From Sorex araneus (lineage: Eukaryota; Chordata; Mammalia; Eulipotyphla; Soricidae): DNA of 64,000 nt. Both the position numbers and the translations under genes were made by a program. The notes under the pieces were generated by a model. The model had not been told where the DNA came from. It saw only the letters and a list, made by a program, of their open reading frames with translations, and ran no database searches. The stretch covers positions 112,905,759 to 112,969,758 of the forward strand of contig NC_073305.1 of NCBI RefSeq assembly GCF_027595985.1, read 5' to 3'. This document shows, one piece after another, positions 10,624-19,049 of the stretch; the first letter of the stretch is position 1; each line of letters begins with the position of its first letter.

Positions 10624-10812
10624 GGGGCTGGAGTGATAGCACAGCGGGTACGGCATTTGCCTTGCACGCGGCTGACCCAGGTTCAAATCCCAGCATCCCC
10701 TATGGTCCCCTGAGCACCGCCAGGGGTGATTCCTGAGTGCATGAGCCAGGAGTGACCCCTGTGCATTGCTGGGTGTGACCCAAAAAGCAAAAAAAAAAAA
10801 AAAAAAAAAAAT
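10624..10812 (+). mobile_element. SOR SINE, sense, young, with TSD
   Basis: Direct repeats TGTGTGACCCC at 10613 and 10814. The variant has GAGTGCATGAGCCAGG, as do the copies at 23,587 and 28,916. A tail of about 24. Confidence 0.93.
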
Positions 10813-10899
10813 TGTGTGACCCCTCTGATACCACACAGCCACAGAAAAGGAACTACAGGCTCCCCTTTCGATGTTATTCTCAGCCTTAATTTTAATATT

Positions 10900-11038
10900 T
10901 ATAGAGGGTTTACTCCTGGCTCTGTGCTCAAGGATCACTGGAGATGCTTCGCGAACCATATTAAATCTTAGGGTATAGATTAAACCTGAGTCAGCTATGT
11001 GCAAGGCAAGCAGCCTATGCACTGTACCATCTCTCCAG
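10900..11038 (-). mobile_element. SOR-related SINE, antisense, truncated
   Basis: Begins GGGTTTACTCCTGGCTCTGT (inverted 3' part lost) and ends CCATCTCTCCAG. Confidence 0.68.
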
Positions 11039-11115
11039 TACTTTTTACTTTAATGTTCATAGCCACTGCTGATCATTACTTGGATATTAGCTCATTAGAT
11101 TTCGCAAAAATGTTG

Positions 11116-11284
11116 TGGGCTAGAGTGATAGTACAACATATAGGGTATTTGCCTTGCATTTGGCCAACCTGGATTTGATCTCCGGCATCCCCTATGATCC
11201 CTTGAGCACCGCTGGGATTACTGAGTGCAGAGCCTGGAGCAACTCCTGAGCATCACCAAGTGTGACCCAAAAAGACAAAAAGGT
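11116..11284 (+). mobile_element. SOR-related SINE, sense
   Basis: GGGCTAGAGTGATAGTACAA to GTGTGACCCAAAAAGACAAAA, moderately diverged. Confidence 0.82.
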
Positions 11285-11469
11285 TTTTTTTCATCAGAAA
11301 CAACCCATTTTTTCCAGTTAATAGTAGGGATCATCAATTAAGAGATTTCTCACCTTATTATCAATTACTATAATTAGGATTGGAGATGCCCTCTATTTTC
11401 AAATTTTGAATGCTAATTCATTAGTATCTTCCAATAAGGAACAGCAAATCTTTATTGTAAGTCAGAGTG

Positions 11470-11690
11470 AGTGACTGTCAAAGGGCTACTGTTTTACAAG
11501 TAGGAGTGCCAGGACTCCAGCCCTGGAATCAGTCTAAGCCTTGCTGGGAAGTGATCTCTTAACACCAAACTAGATGTAGCCTCAAAAGGATGAGACATGG
11601 CTGGAGGACAGCCACCAGGAGTGATCCCTGAACAGAGCCAGGAATTAAGTTTAGAGCACCCCTACGTGGGGTACAAAGACAGCACTCAGA
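11470..11690 (+). mobile_element. Two old SINE fragments, sense
   Basis: Degenerate head near 11,490-11,590 and a 3' half with AGGAGTGATCCCTGAACAGA at 11,600-11,690. Weak alignment. Confidence 0.4.
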
Positions 11691-11699
11691 AACACGAAA

Positions 11700-12520
11700 C
11701 ACAGTAAAGTTTTTGCTTTTCTTTCAGGTTGTTCTACTGTACCACTGTGCCATTATCTTATTTAGAATCTTATCCTACAGCATTTTACATATTACCAATC
11801 TGACCTAGATTATATAAATTTAAGAAAATTTTAAGCTTGACAAGGACTCCAGAAAGAGGTCAGAGGGCTTAAAAACAAATTTGGCTTGTTTCATAACATT
11901 GGTGTTTGCCAACTTTAACAAAAGGGTATGTTCCCAAACCCTGGTTTTGCTCAGACCCTAGTTTCTCATTCGGTTATTATTTGGTGTACAAACATGTACA
12001 GGTCAAGATTTTTAAGATTTTAAGATGTTAATGGATTAAAGTTAGAACTTCTCAAGACAAATGACATTTTAGGGATCTGTCAGCTCATGCATGTCAGAAT
12101 AGTTACGCAGATCTAGGATATGCCATAAATATTTGAGAATCTTTGGAATAAAATGCAGTTGATATTACTAGCCAGGTATGTTACTTGGTAGTAGTATATG
12201 AAACTAGCTAAGGGGATTAATGCTGAATCAAGGTTAACTTCCACCATAGCATCTTACATACTTGAGTCCTTCCACTAACTTTACCCATTCTGTTTAAGTA
12301 TCCAGCTTTCCTTTTCAGTTTCCTCTATTCTCATCCTATTTTCTGCCTAAGCACACTTTCAGATTTATAGTGAGTGAACACTGTGACCTAGTTATCAGGC
12401 TGATCACTTATTCTCTCACATCTAGTAGGCTGACTAGATTCTAACCTCCACAGCAATCTAGAAACACCTAGAATACTGTGTCTGCTCAAAGGCAACATTC
12501 CACACCTCACTTAATAGACA
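11700..12520. other. SINE-free sequence downstream of the snoRNA host gene
   Basis: No repeat or open frame recognised. It lies immediately 3' of the minus-strand host gene. Confidence 0.4.
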
Positions 12521-12524
12521 GTTA

Positions 12525-12734
12525 TCTTTCACTCAACTTTTTATTATAATTATGCATTTTTATTTCCAAAGAGGTGATCAAGGAGATTGGGGAAATTGAG
12601 CACTAGTGTGCCAGTCATCACATACACACACACAAAAATCAACACACTCCGCCTTGACTTGCAATGCTTTCTTTCCAGGTCCACAAAACTTTTTCCAATC
12701 ACCCTTTCCAGAAGTGTATCCTTTGGCTGTAACC
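12525..12734 (-). other. SNHG5: SNHG5 last exon and poly(A) signals
   Basis: Acceptor is T11-CCC-TTTTT-CTAG. Two AATAAA hexamers (12559-12564, 12540-12545) give alternative ends near 12,540 or 12,520. It contains a short TG/TA run. Confidence 0.65.
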
Positions 12735-12939
12735 CTAGAAAAAGGGAAAAAAAAAAAGATAAGCTACACTACCATTTTTTACTAAATTGCCAAATATTTA
12801 TTTTCTTTAGTGATCCCTTAGAAGCCAGATTCCTCTAGGGCTCTTTCCACAGAAATTCAAGTTTGGTACATGACCATCATAAATGAGACCAAGGATCAAC
12901 TATCTTAATTGCCCAGAAATTAAGCAAAAATTAACTCAC

Positions 12940-13001
12940 AGAAATGGGTCACAGCAGCAGCCTCACAGCAAAATGGACTTTGGATGGACAGCGACCTCTC
13001 A
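12940..13001 (-). other. SNHG5: SNHG5 internal exon
   Basis: Acceptor CTTTCCTCTGCCAACAG and donor TCT|GTGAGT. It follows the intron holding the downstream SNORD50 copy. Confidence 0.6.
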
Positions 13002-13039
13002 CTGTTGGCAGAGGAAAGGAATATTGTGAGGTATAAATT

Positions 13040-13335
13040 CCTTTGAAAGTTGATGAAAATAACAGAACTTGCCCCCCCAGTTATTAAAAAAAGCCAGGCC
13101 AAATAAGTATGTGCTATCGTTATGGAATGTGGTCTTTCATCTCAGAAGCCGAATCCGTAACATGTTTTTTTCTTCAGGTGATCAGTTTCGGGATAGGTTT
13201 CATCATTGATCAGAGCACAATCCATTAGCTGGGTCACAAGGATAAGTACCAAAACCTTAGGGACAAGTAGCCAAGTACTCAAAGGGCTTCATTCACACAA
13301 CTTACTCTCAAGATTATCTGGTGGTCGACATCCGC
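13040..13335. repeat. Ancient duplication, unit 1 (SNORD50 and flanks)
   Basis: Matches 13,760-14,055 in order: CCCCAGTTATTAAAA, the snoRNA, then GACAAGTAGCCAAGTACTC and GGCTTC. Flanks are clearly more diverged than the snoRNA. Confidence 0.8.
13137..13212 (-). ncRNA. SNORD50A: C/D-box snoRNA SNORD50, downstream copy
   Basis: Box C ATGATGA at 13200-13206 and box D CTGA at 13142-13145 are closed by an ATC/GAT terminal stem. Internal D' (ACTGA) follows TATCCCGAA, a C'-like TGAAGA follows that, and the guide upstream of D reads GTTACGGATTCGGCTT. It should direct 2'-O-methylation of 28S rRNA in the nucleolus. The A name is by position only: its sequence looks closer to what I remember of SNORD50B. 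Confidence 0.88.
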
Positions 13336-13524
13336 TATTCCCCCGCAGATTCACCGGTTAATCAAATAAAGCAATTTTTCGTTGAACCATTATGCGGGCT
13401 AACAGTTAAGTCTCTGCCAAAATCAAAACACCATTTCAAAACACATCTGGTACAGACGTCGGGTTTGACTCAAGTGGTTTCCAACCTGTATTTCTCCCCA
13501 AATTTTGCGATTCTCCTTTTGCAC
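13306..13524 (-). other. SNHG5: SNHG5 internal exon
   Basis: Acceptor has a strong T/C tract (TTCCTTTTTCTTTAG) and the donor reads AGA|GTAAGT. The donor lies about 93 nt upstream of the downstream SNORD50 copy. Confidence 0.6.
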
Positions 13525-13624
13525 CTAAAGAAAAAGGAACCAAATTGAGACCGCTGTTCCCGATCCTCTGGCTGTATCTCAGACAGATAGGCTTCAGCCC
13601 AAATCACAGATCCGCTGCACTTAC

Positions 13625-13766
13625 CTTAACACCGCAGGTGACAACTCCACTCCGGCCTTGGGAGCCATTGTCCCCGCCGACAGTGTTCTCAGCTCGCCCC
13701 TTCAGCAGTGGACCCACACACAGGGCCACCTGGGCCCGATCCTGCAGCTAGGGTGCCACCACAAGG
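13625..13766 (-). other. SNHG5: SNHG5 internal exon
   Basis: Donor AAG|GTAAGT is near-perfect. The acceptor is the CATTTTCATAAG tract at 13767-13768, and a TAG 13 nt further in is an alternative. It follows the intron holding the upstream SNORD50 copy. Confidence 0.65.
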
Positions 13767-14055
13767 CTTATGAAAATGAAAGAACCCCCAGTTATTAAAA
13801 CGGAACAAAAATAACCACCCAGGCCTGTGAATTATGTGTTATCCTCATGTTGTTAGTGGTCTTCCATCTCAGAAGCCGAATCCGTAACATGGTTTTTTTC
13901 TTCAGGTCATCAGTTTCGGGATAGGGTTCATCATTGATCAGACCACAATTCCCCTATCTACGCCAACGTGACAGAAACCAAAACCACAGCGACAAGTGGC
14001 CAAGTACTCAAAGGGGCTTCCTCCACACAAACGGGTGGCGTCGGTCCACTTGGGG
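13760..14055. repeat. Ancient duplication, unit 2 (SNORD50 and flanks)
   Basis: Partner of 13,040-13,335 about 725 bp away. It keeps CCCCCAGTTATTAAAA and GACAAGTGGCCAAGTACTC. Confidence 0.8.
13864..13940 (-). ncRNA. SNORD50B: C/D-box snoRNA SNORD50, upstream copy
   Basis: Same architecture: box C ATGATGA at 13928-13934, box D CTGA at 13869-13872, ATC/GAT stem at 13936-13938 and 13866-13868, identical guide elements. It differs from the downstream copy at about three positions across the snoRNA. Named B by its upstream position in the host gene. Confidence 0.88.
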
Positions 14056-14414
14056 ACAAAACCTATTGTTCAGAAACACTCGCCATGTTTACGCAAAGTC
14101 TGCGTTGCTCGTAATGCTTTTAAGATACGGCCCCAAATCCTGGGATTAAGGGTCTCCTCCCACCGCCATGCAAGCTTAGCCATCGGGGACAGGTAGTGCG
14201 CAAGACGGGTGGCCCCCAGCCAACTTGCCCACGTCGAAGTCTGCAACTACGACCCATGACACGGGGCAGGCCGAGAACCTGAGTCCCAAACGCAGGTTTT
14301 GCGTCTTGCACTGCAATAACAAGTCTTTATGATCCCACAACTCAAGGAAACCCCAACTATTTAGCTTGCGTTGCCTTAACTGGTTTGGAAACGCGGCCGC
14401 AACATCCACCTTAC

Positions 14415-14459
14415 CTTACACCCACTGACGCCACCTTGCAACCCCGCCGCGAAAGGAAG
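14415..14459 (-). other. SNHG5: SNHG5 exon 1, 5'TOP-like
   Basis: About 45 nt from a C/T-rich start to a strong GTAAGG donor. The exact start base is inferred from TATA spacing and the pyrimidine tract. Confidence 0.7.
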
Positions 14460-14480
14460 AACGACGCACCCTGCAGTCCC

Positions 14481-14487
14481 TTATATA
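14481..14487 (-). promoter_or_regulatory. TATA box of SNHG5
   Basis: TATATAA on the minus strand, its first base 28 nt upstream of the proposed start at 14459. Confidence 0.75.
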
Positions 14488-14531
14488 GCCGCTCGCGGCT
14501 CAGAACGAGGCTGCCCTTCCCTCTTGCTCCT

Positions 14532-14536
14532 ATTGG
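14532..14536 (-). promoter_or_regulatory. CCAAT box of SNHG5
   Basis: CCAAT on the minus strand about 75 nt upstream of the proposed start, the usual NF-Y distance, within GCTCCAATAGGAGC. Confidence 0.6.
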
Positions 14537-15269
14537 AGCAAGGGGAGGAGGGGGTGTGGCCAATACGGAAGGACGAGCGCGAGAGCGCGCGCGGCGGTTC
14601 CTTTCTTCCGCGCCCTCGTTCCGGGGCGTGGTGCGCGCGCCGCCGTTCTGCGCGCGCCCGCCGAGTCCGGCGCGTTTCCGCAGGCACGCGGCGAGCTGTG
14701 GCTCCGCAGTCAGGCCCTACGTGGCGCGGGAGTGGCGCCAGAATTCAAACGAAGCGCCGGGGTTGCAGGCTTAGGCTCACCTCCCGCTCGCAGCCTCGCC
14801 CTCCCGGGCCGTGCCGGGCGGCTCCGGGCGGGACTGGCTCAGCCGCCACGTGGAGACTCAGACCTCTCGCTCTGACCCCGTGGAGAAGTCGAGCTGTGGA
14901 CTTGGCAGCGGGCGCGTGTGAACGGCCTGCGGCAGCCGCGAAACAAACGGGCGGGCCCTTGTCACAGCACGCGCCACCCACCCCCCAAGAGAAATTGGCG
15001 GGTTGCGGGAAAAGGGGTACGAAACGCCGCGTCTCTCTTCAGCTCGCTTTGCACCGGAGAACCCGGGACCGCGGTGCTGCACGAACGAGGCGCTCTGAGC
15101 CCCAGCCAGGGTCCACCGCACATTTTCCTAGGCCCGGCACTGCTGCTGCACCGGGACCCAATCGCGGATTTCTCCCCGAGACTGCGACCCCGACAAGTCC
15201 TCTGTTTAGCAGAGGCGACAGTGCCTAAAGCGGCTTAAAGTATGCATGCAATTGGAAAACATTGCTATT

Positions 15270-15388
15270 TTTGTTCATTTGGTTGCCACATTCGGTGGTG
15301 CTCAGGGTTTAACTCCTTTAACTCCTGAATCTGCGTCCAGGGATCAGTCCAGGCGGGAGGGAGAGAGAAAGAGGGAGAGGGAGGGAGG

Positions 15389-15436
<48 letters not shown>

Positions 15437-15458
15437 ATAGACTATAGACTATAGACTA

Positions 15459-15525
<67 letters not shown>

Positions 15526-15678
15526 GAGTTGTTGTCAGGAGGCCATCGGGCGGGCGGGAGTGTGTGTGGTGCGTGTTGGGGGGCACAGAGGGGTCATTGT
15601 TATCAGGGGGCCATCTGGGGTTCCAGGGATCTAACCTGGTTGGTGCAAAGAGTGCCCTACTCCCTGTACTATCCCCCC
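15270..15678 (-). mobile_element. SOR-related SINE, antisense, split by a compound microsatellite
   Basis: Inverted 3' part at 15,270-15,355 and inverted head at about 15,585-15,678 are separated by the (GA)n-(ACTATAG)4-(TG)n tract. Both halves are diverged. Confidence 0.7.
15355..15525. repeat. Compound microsatellite (GGGA/GA)n-(ACTATAG)4-(TG)n
   Basis: About 80 bp of GA-rich repeat, then four ACTATAG units (15,434-15,461), then about 32 TG units (15,462-15,525). It lies 120-300 bp beyond the CpG island. Confidence 0.95.
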
Positions 15679-15889
15679 CCAAGCCTCCATTGCTATTTTA
15701 ACTCTCACTATGCTAGGTTTTGAAATTCAGAAGAAATATTGATTAGAGAAACATCTTAGACCACACAAGTGGCACTTAAATATTTAGGAGCAAAACCTGT
15801 ATTAATTTGTATGAGTAAGTGAATACATGCACACACAGGCATATATAACACATTTGAACATTTCAGCACTTGAAAATTAATATTTTATG

Positions 15890-16100
15890 AGGAGGCCGGA
15901 GTGATAATACAGCGGGTAGGGCAGATAGTACAGACAGTACTTGCTTGCTTGCAGCCGATCCAGGCTTGATTTCCCGCACCCCATATGGTCCCCCAAATCT
16001 TGCAAGGAGTGATTCCTGAGCGAAGAGCCAGTGGTAAGCCCTGAGCACCTCTGGGCGTAGCCCAAAAACCAAACAAATGAGCAAGCAAACAAAAAAAAAA
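15890..16100 (+). mobile_element. SOR SINE, sense
   Basis: GGCCGGAGTGATAATACAGC with a CAGATAGTACAGACAGTACTTGC expansion between the A and B boxes. Tail CAAACAAATGAGCAAGCAAAC plus A. Confidence 0.85.
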
Positions 16101-16164
16101 AATCAAATCGTGAAAATAAGAAAATTCATACTCTTGTAATAAGTATTACTAAAGCGATTTTTAA

Positions 16165-16350
16165 AATCTTTTTAATTAAGGTTAAAGGATACAATAATGT
16201 ATTAGTTTCAGGTCTTCAACTAAATGATTCAAATGTGTATATATTGTAAAACGATCGCTACAGTGAATCTTAGTAACTCTGTCACCACCCAAAGGTACAG
16301 GTTTTGTTTTCTTGTAAGAATGGTTAAGATTTACTTACTGTTCCCCAGTT
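16165..16350 (-). mobile_element. Ancient L1 3' end, antisense
   Basis: TTTAATTAAGGTT...TATATTGTAAAACGATCGCTAC...CTGTCACC follows the inverted 3' UTR of old mammalian L1M elements. Confidence 0.6.
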
Positions 16351-16378
16351 TCAAAATACGCATTCTCTTTTCGTTTCC

Positions 16379-16565
16379 TTTTTTTTTGGCGGGGGGGGGG
16401 GGCTTTTTAGGTCACACCCCAGATGCACAGGAGTTTCTCCTGGCTCATGCACTCAGGAATCAGTACTGGTGGTGCTCAAGAGGACTATATGGGATGTTGG
16501 AAATCGAACCTGGGTCGGCCTGTACAAAGCAAATGCCCTACCCGCTGTGCTATTGCTCCAGCCCC
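16379..16565 (-). mobile_element. SOR SINE, antisense
   Basis: T9 and G12 tracts, then GGTCACACCCCAGATGCACAG to CTATTGCTCCAGCCCC. Confidence 0.88.
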
Positions 16566-16694
16566 GTGTTTTTTTTCTTTTTTTTTTTAAGTCATGATGT
16601 TGCACAGTACATCCATGATTTTTTTTTTTTTTGAGAGGTGTTTGTGTCTTTTGCCGTTTTCTGTTTGGCTGGTGGCAGGCCAGTAGGAATGACA

Positions 16695-16857
16695 CACTGG
16701 CGGGGGTCAGCTTATACCCCCTGACTCTGTGCTCAAAAATGACTCCTGGCAGTGCTTGGGGGTAACATCTGTGGAACCTGGGATTGGAGAGGGGTTAAGT
16801 GGACACAACAACATGCTAGGCAAAGGCCTTAATCTTCATACTATCTCTATGGCCTTT
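16695..16857 (-). mobile_element. SOR-related SINE, antisense, old
   Basis: CCTGACTCTGTGCTCAAAAATGACTCCTGGCAG and a CTATCTCTATGGCC end. The middle is scrambled. Confidence 0.6.
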
Positions 16858-16883
16858 TGCCATTGGGGAAACAAAATGGATTG

Positions 16884-17040
16884 CCTGGTCGGAGTCATAC
16901 ATAGTGCAGGGTAGGATGCTTGCTTTGCACGCAGCCCCATCATCAGCATCTCATCCAGAGCCTTGAGAGTGATTCCTGAGTGCAGAGTCAACAGTAACCA
17001 CTAAGAATTGCTGGTGTGGCCCACATAAAAACAAAACAAA
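16884..17040 (+). mobile_element. SOR-related SINE, sense, old
   Basis: Head GTCGGAGTCATACATAGTGC, 3' GATTCCTGAGTGCAGAGTCA and an AAAACAAAACAAAC tail. Confidence 0.68.
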
Positions 17041-17070
17041 CCCCAATAATTGGATTAAAAATTGTATTGT

Positions 17071-17242
17071 TGGGGCTGGAGCGATAGCACAGCGGATAGG
17101 GCATTTGCCTTGCACACGGCCGACCCGGGTTCTATTCCCAGCATCCCATATGGTCCCCTGAGCACCGCCAGGAGTAATTCCTGAGTGTAGAGCCAGGAGT
17201 AACTCCTGTGCATCGCCAGGTGTGACCCAAAAAGAAAAAAAA
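17071..17242 (+). mobile_element. SOR SINE, sense, young, with TSD
   Basis: Direct repeats AAATTGTATTGTT flank it (left end at 17,069; right from about 17,240). Near-consensus with intact A box. Confidence 0.94.
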
Positions 17243-17276
17243 TTGTATTGTTTTGTTGTTATGGACTGGTGTTAAC

Positions 17277-17429
17277 TCTTTTTTTTTTTGGGGGGGGGGT
17301 AATCACACCCAGTGATGGTCAGGGCCTCCTGGCTCCGCACTCAGGAACTAATGGCTGTCCTTGGGGGCATGGGCTGCCAGGGATTGAACCTGGGTAAGGG
17401 CATGCTGCTGTGCTATTGCTCCAACCCCC
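17277..17429 (-). mobile_element. SOR SINE, antisense
   Basis: GTGTTAACTCTTTTT / GTGTGAACTCTTTTT direct repeats flank it. Several internal deletions. Confidence 0.82.
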
Positions 17430-17439
17430 AGTGTGAACT

Positions 17440-18545
17440 CTTTTTTTGGATAAGTTTAGGCTATTAACCCCTTGGCAGATGTATGATGTGCAAATATTCT
17501 CTCATTCACTAGGATGACTTTTTGTAATAGATTCTTTTTGTATGTGTAAAATATTTTTAATTTGATGTAATCCCACTTATTATTCTCATTTTTGTTTCCC
17601 TTGTCATTGGAGTTGTGTCGCTGAATACATCTCTAATTTGAAAATCTTGGAGGGTATCACTTATGTTTTCTTCTATGTGTTTTATACTTTTAGGGCCTGA
17701 TATCTAAGTTCTAAATCCATCGTGACTTAATTTATGTGTATAGTATTAAATAGTGATAAAATTTCTCTCTTTTGTGCTTTTAGCTGCCAGTTTTCTCATT
17801 GCCCTTAATGGAAGAAGTTTGACTTCTTTTTTTTTTATAATTTTTATTTTATCACCATGTGGAAAGTTACAAAGTTCTCAGGTTTATGTCTCAATTATAC
17901 AATATTCAAACACCATCCCTTCACCAGTGCCCATATTCCACCACCAAAATCCCCAGTATACCCCCCCACCCCCGCCCCCCACCCCCAACTGTATAACTGA
18001 TGAATTTCACTTCATTTTCTCTTTACCTTGATTACATTCCATATTTCAACTCAAAACTCACTATTGTTGTTGGGAGTTTCCCCCCAAGAAAGACAGCCCT
18101 ACTAAGGAAGCATTTGATAATTAGTTTTCTGTTAAAAGATTGTATGTTTTCAGTTTTTAGAAAAGTTCGCGAGGCTGCTAATGCGGCCGCACGGTTCGGA
18201 TGTGTCCCAGTCCTGCATCCTGGAGCTGTGTTAGTTGCTGCTCAGTGTCGCCAGAGCTCCATCTGGAGAAGGTGTGGTGGCTGCACCTCCTCCATCTGGA
18301 TCCCCGGTGTTGCTGGCCCGGTTTCTGGTCCGGAGCATTCTCCGGCCGCATTGCTCACCAGAACGCCTGGCTTCTTCTCTGTTGAATGTGGCAAGATGGC
18401 CGAAGCTTGACTTCTTTATCATAGATTAAATGTACATGTATGTGCATATTTATTTCTGGTCAGTTACATTTCATCGATGTGTGCCTGTTTTGGTACCAAT
18501 ACTATTCTGTAAAACTATTTGTTATAGTAAGTTACATACCGTTTT
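17440..18545 (-). mobile_element. Ancient L1 ORF2 region, antisense, split
   Basis: AGGCTATTAACCCCTTGGCAG, TTTGATGTAATCCCACTTATT and CATCGTGACTTAATTTATGTG follow the well-known inverted L1 ORF2 order. It resumes after 18,416 with GATGTGTGCCTGTTTTGGTACC. The insert at 17,829-18,401 divides it. Non-coding relic. Confidence 0.72.
17829..18401 (-). mobile_element. L1-tailed GC-rich retroelement, minus, with TSD
   Basis: T-rich tail complement, then the young-L1 3' UTR end (CACCATGTGGAAAGTTACAAAG), then a GC-rich part with GCGGCCGC. TSD GAAGTTTGACTTCTT at 17,814-17,828 and GAAGCTTGACTTCTT at 18,402-18,416. About 570 bp, no ORF2. Confidence 0.85.
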
Positions 18546-18799
18546 CCCAGTGTGTAAGGAACATATGGCATTCTACAAAGGTGTTTAATTTTCTTCTTTA
18601 GAACAGTATCTGGCATGGTGCAGATCCTCATTATTGCTTGAATGAATGGATAATAAATAAATGTAGTGGCCTTTTAGAAAATGGCAATGAAGACAAGATC
18701 CGGGTTAAATGATGATAATGGCAAGTAAATTTATGTAACAGAAGCATAAGTAATGGAGTATTTAATTGCCTGGGCATTGTGTCTATTTTATTTTATTAC

Positions 18800-19000
18800 T
18801 TACTTATTATAGAGGTCAATCTCAACTGTGTCTGGTAGTGCTTGTCCCAGTGGTGTGGTCCTGATGGTTGAGTGCTCAGGCCTGAACATGCTGAGGAATT
18901 ACTAAGCATACCTATGTTGCTCAGAGGTCACACGGTTGCTGAGAACAAATGTAGGGCCTTGCATATGCAATGCATATGTTCTGTCACTTGAGCTGTCTTC
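18800..19000 (-). mobile_element. Possible old SINE, antisense
   Basis: Scattered landmarks (GTCTGGTAGTGCTTG, GGGCCTTGCATATGCAA). Low certainty. Confidence 0.35.
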
Positions 19001-19049
19001 TCAATTTTCATGTATATTTAAAGATAATGTTTAACAAAAACATTACTTC

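Larger units (their letters stand above)
12525..14459 (-). ncRNA. SNHG5: snoRNA host gene, SNHG5 orthologue
   Basis: Non-coding host transcript whose introns release two SNORD50 C/D snoRNAs. Seen on the minus strand: a TATA box about 28 nt upstream of a pyrimidine-rich start (CTTCCTTTCG), as expected for a 5'TOP gene; exon 1 ending at a TGTAAG|GTAAGG donor (14415); an exon at about 13625-13766 ending in GTTAAG|GTAAGT; an exon at about 13306-13524 with acceptor CCTTTTTCTTTAG and donor GTAAGT; an exon at about 12940-13001 with acceptor CCTCTGCCAACAG and donor GTGAGT; and a last exon from 12734 after a long T/C tract and CTAG, with AATAAA at 12559-12564 and again at 12540-12545. One further exon between 14,414 and 13,940 is likely but I could not fix it. 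I recall human SNHG5 having six exons and the same snoRNA pair. No long frame survives splicing, as expected. Confidence 0.85.
14380..15235. promoter_or_regulatory. CpG island at the SNHG5 promoter
   Basis: Dense CpG (for example GAGAGCGCGCGCGGCGG near 14,581 and GCGCGCGCCGCCG near 14,632) in an otherwise AT-rich, CpG-poor window. It covers exon 1 and about 750 bp upstream. Open frames through it on both strands look compositional. Confidence 0.9.

Noticed and set aside
10133..10696. 187-codon minus-strand frame
   Set aside because: It reads antisense through several SOR SINE copies. The peptide repeats the SINE-derived MLGxEPGSAACKANA type seen dozens of times in the window.
14524..15228. 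234-codon open frame through the SNHG5 CpG island, plus several overlapping frames on both strands
   Set aside because: Arg/Pro/Ala-rich translation typical of CpG-island composition. No domain, no splice context, and it runs opposite to the host gene promoter. A divergent non-coding transcript is possible but not shown.
15463..15723. CVCVCV-repeat frame and other repeat-peptide frames (70-435, 21,881-22,102)
   Set aside because: Translations of TG, GGAA and GA microsatellites.
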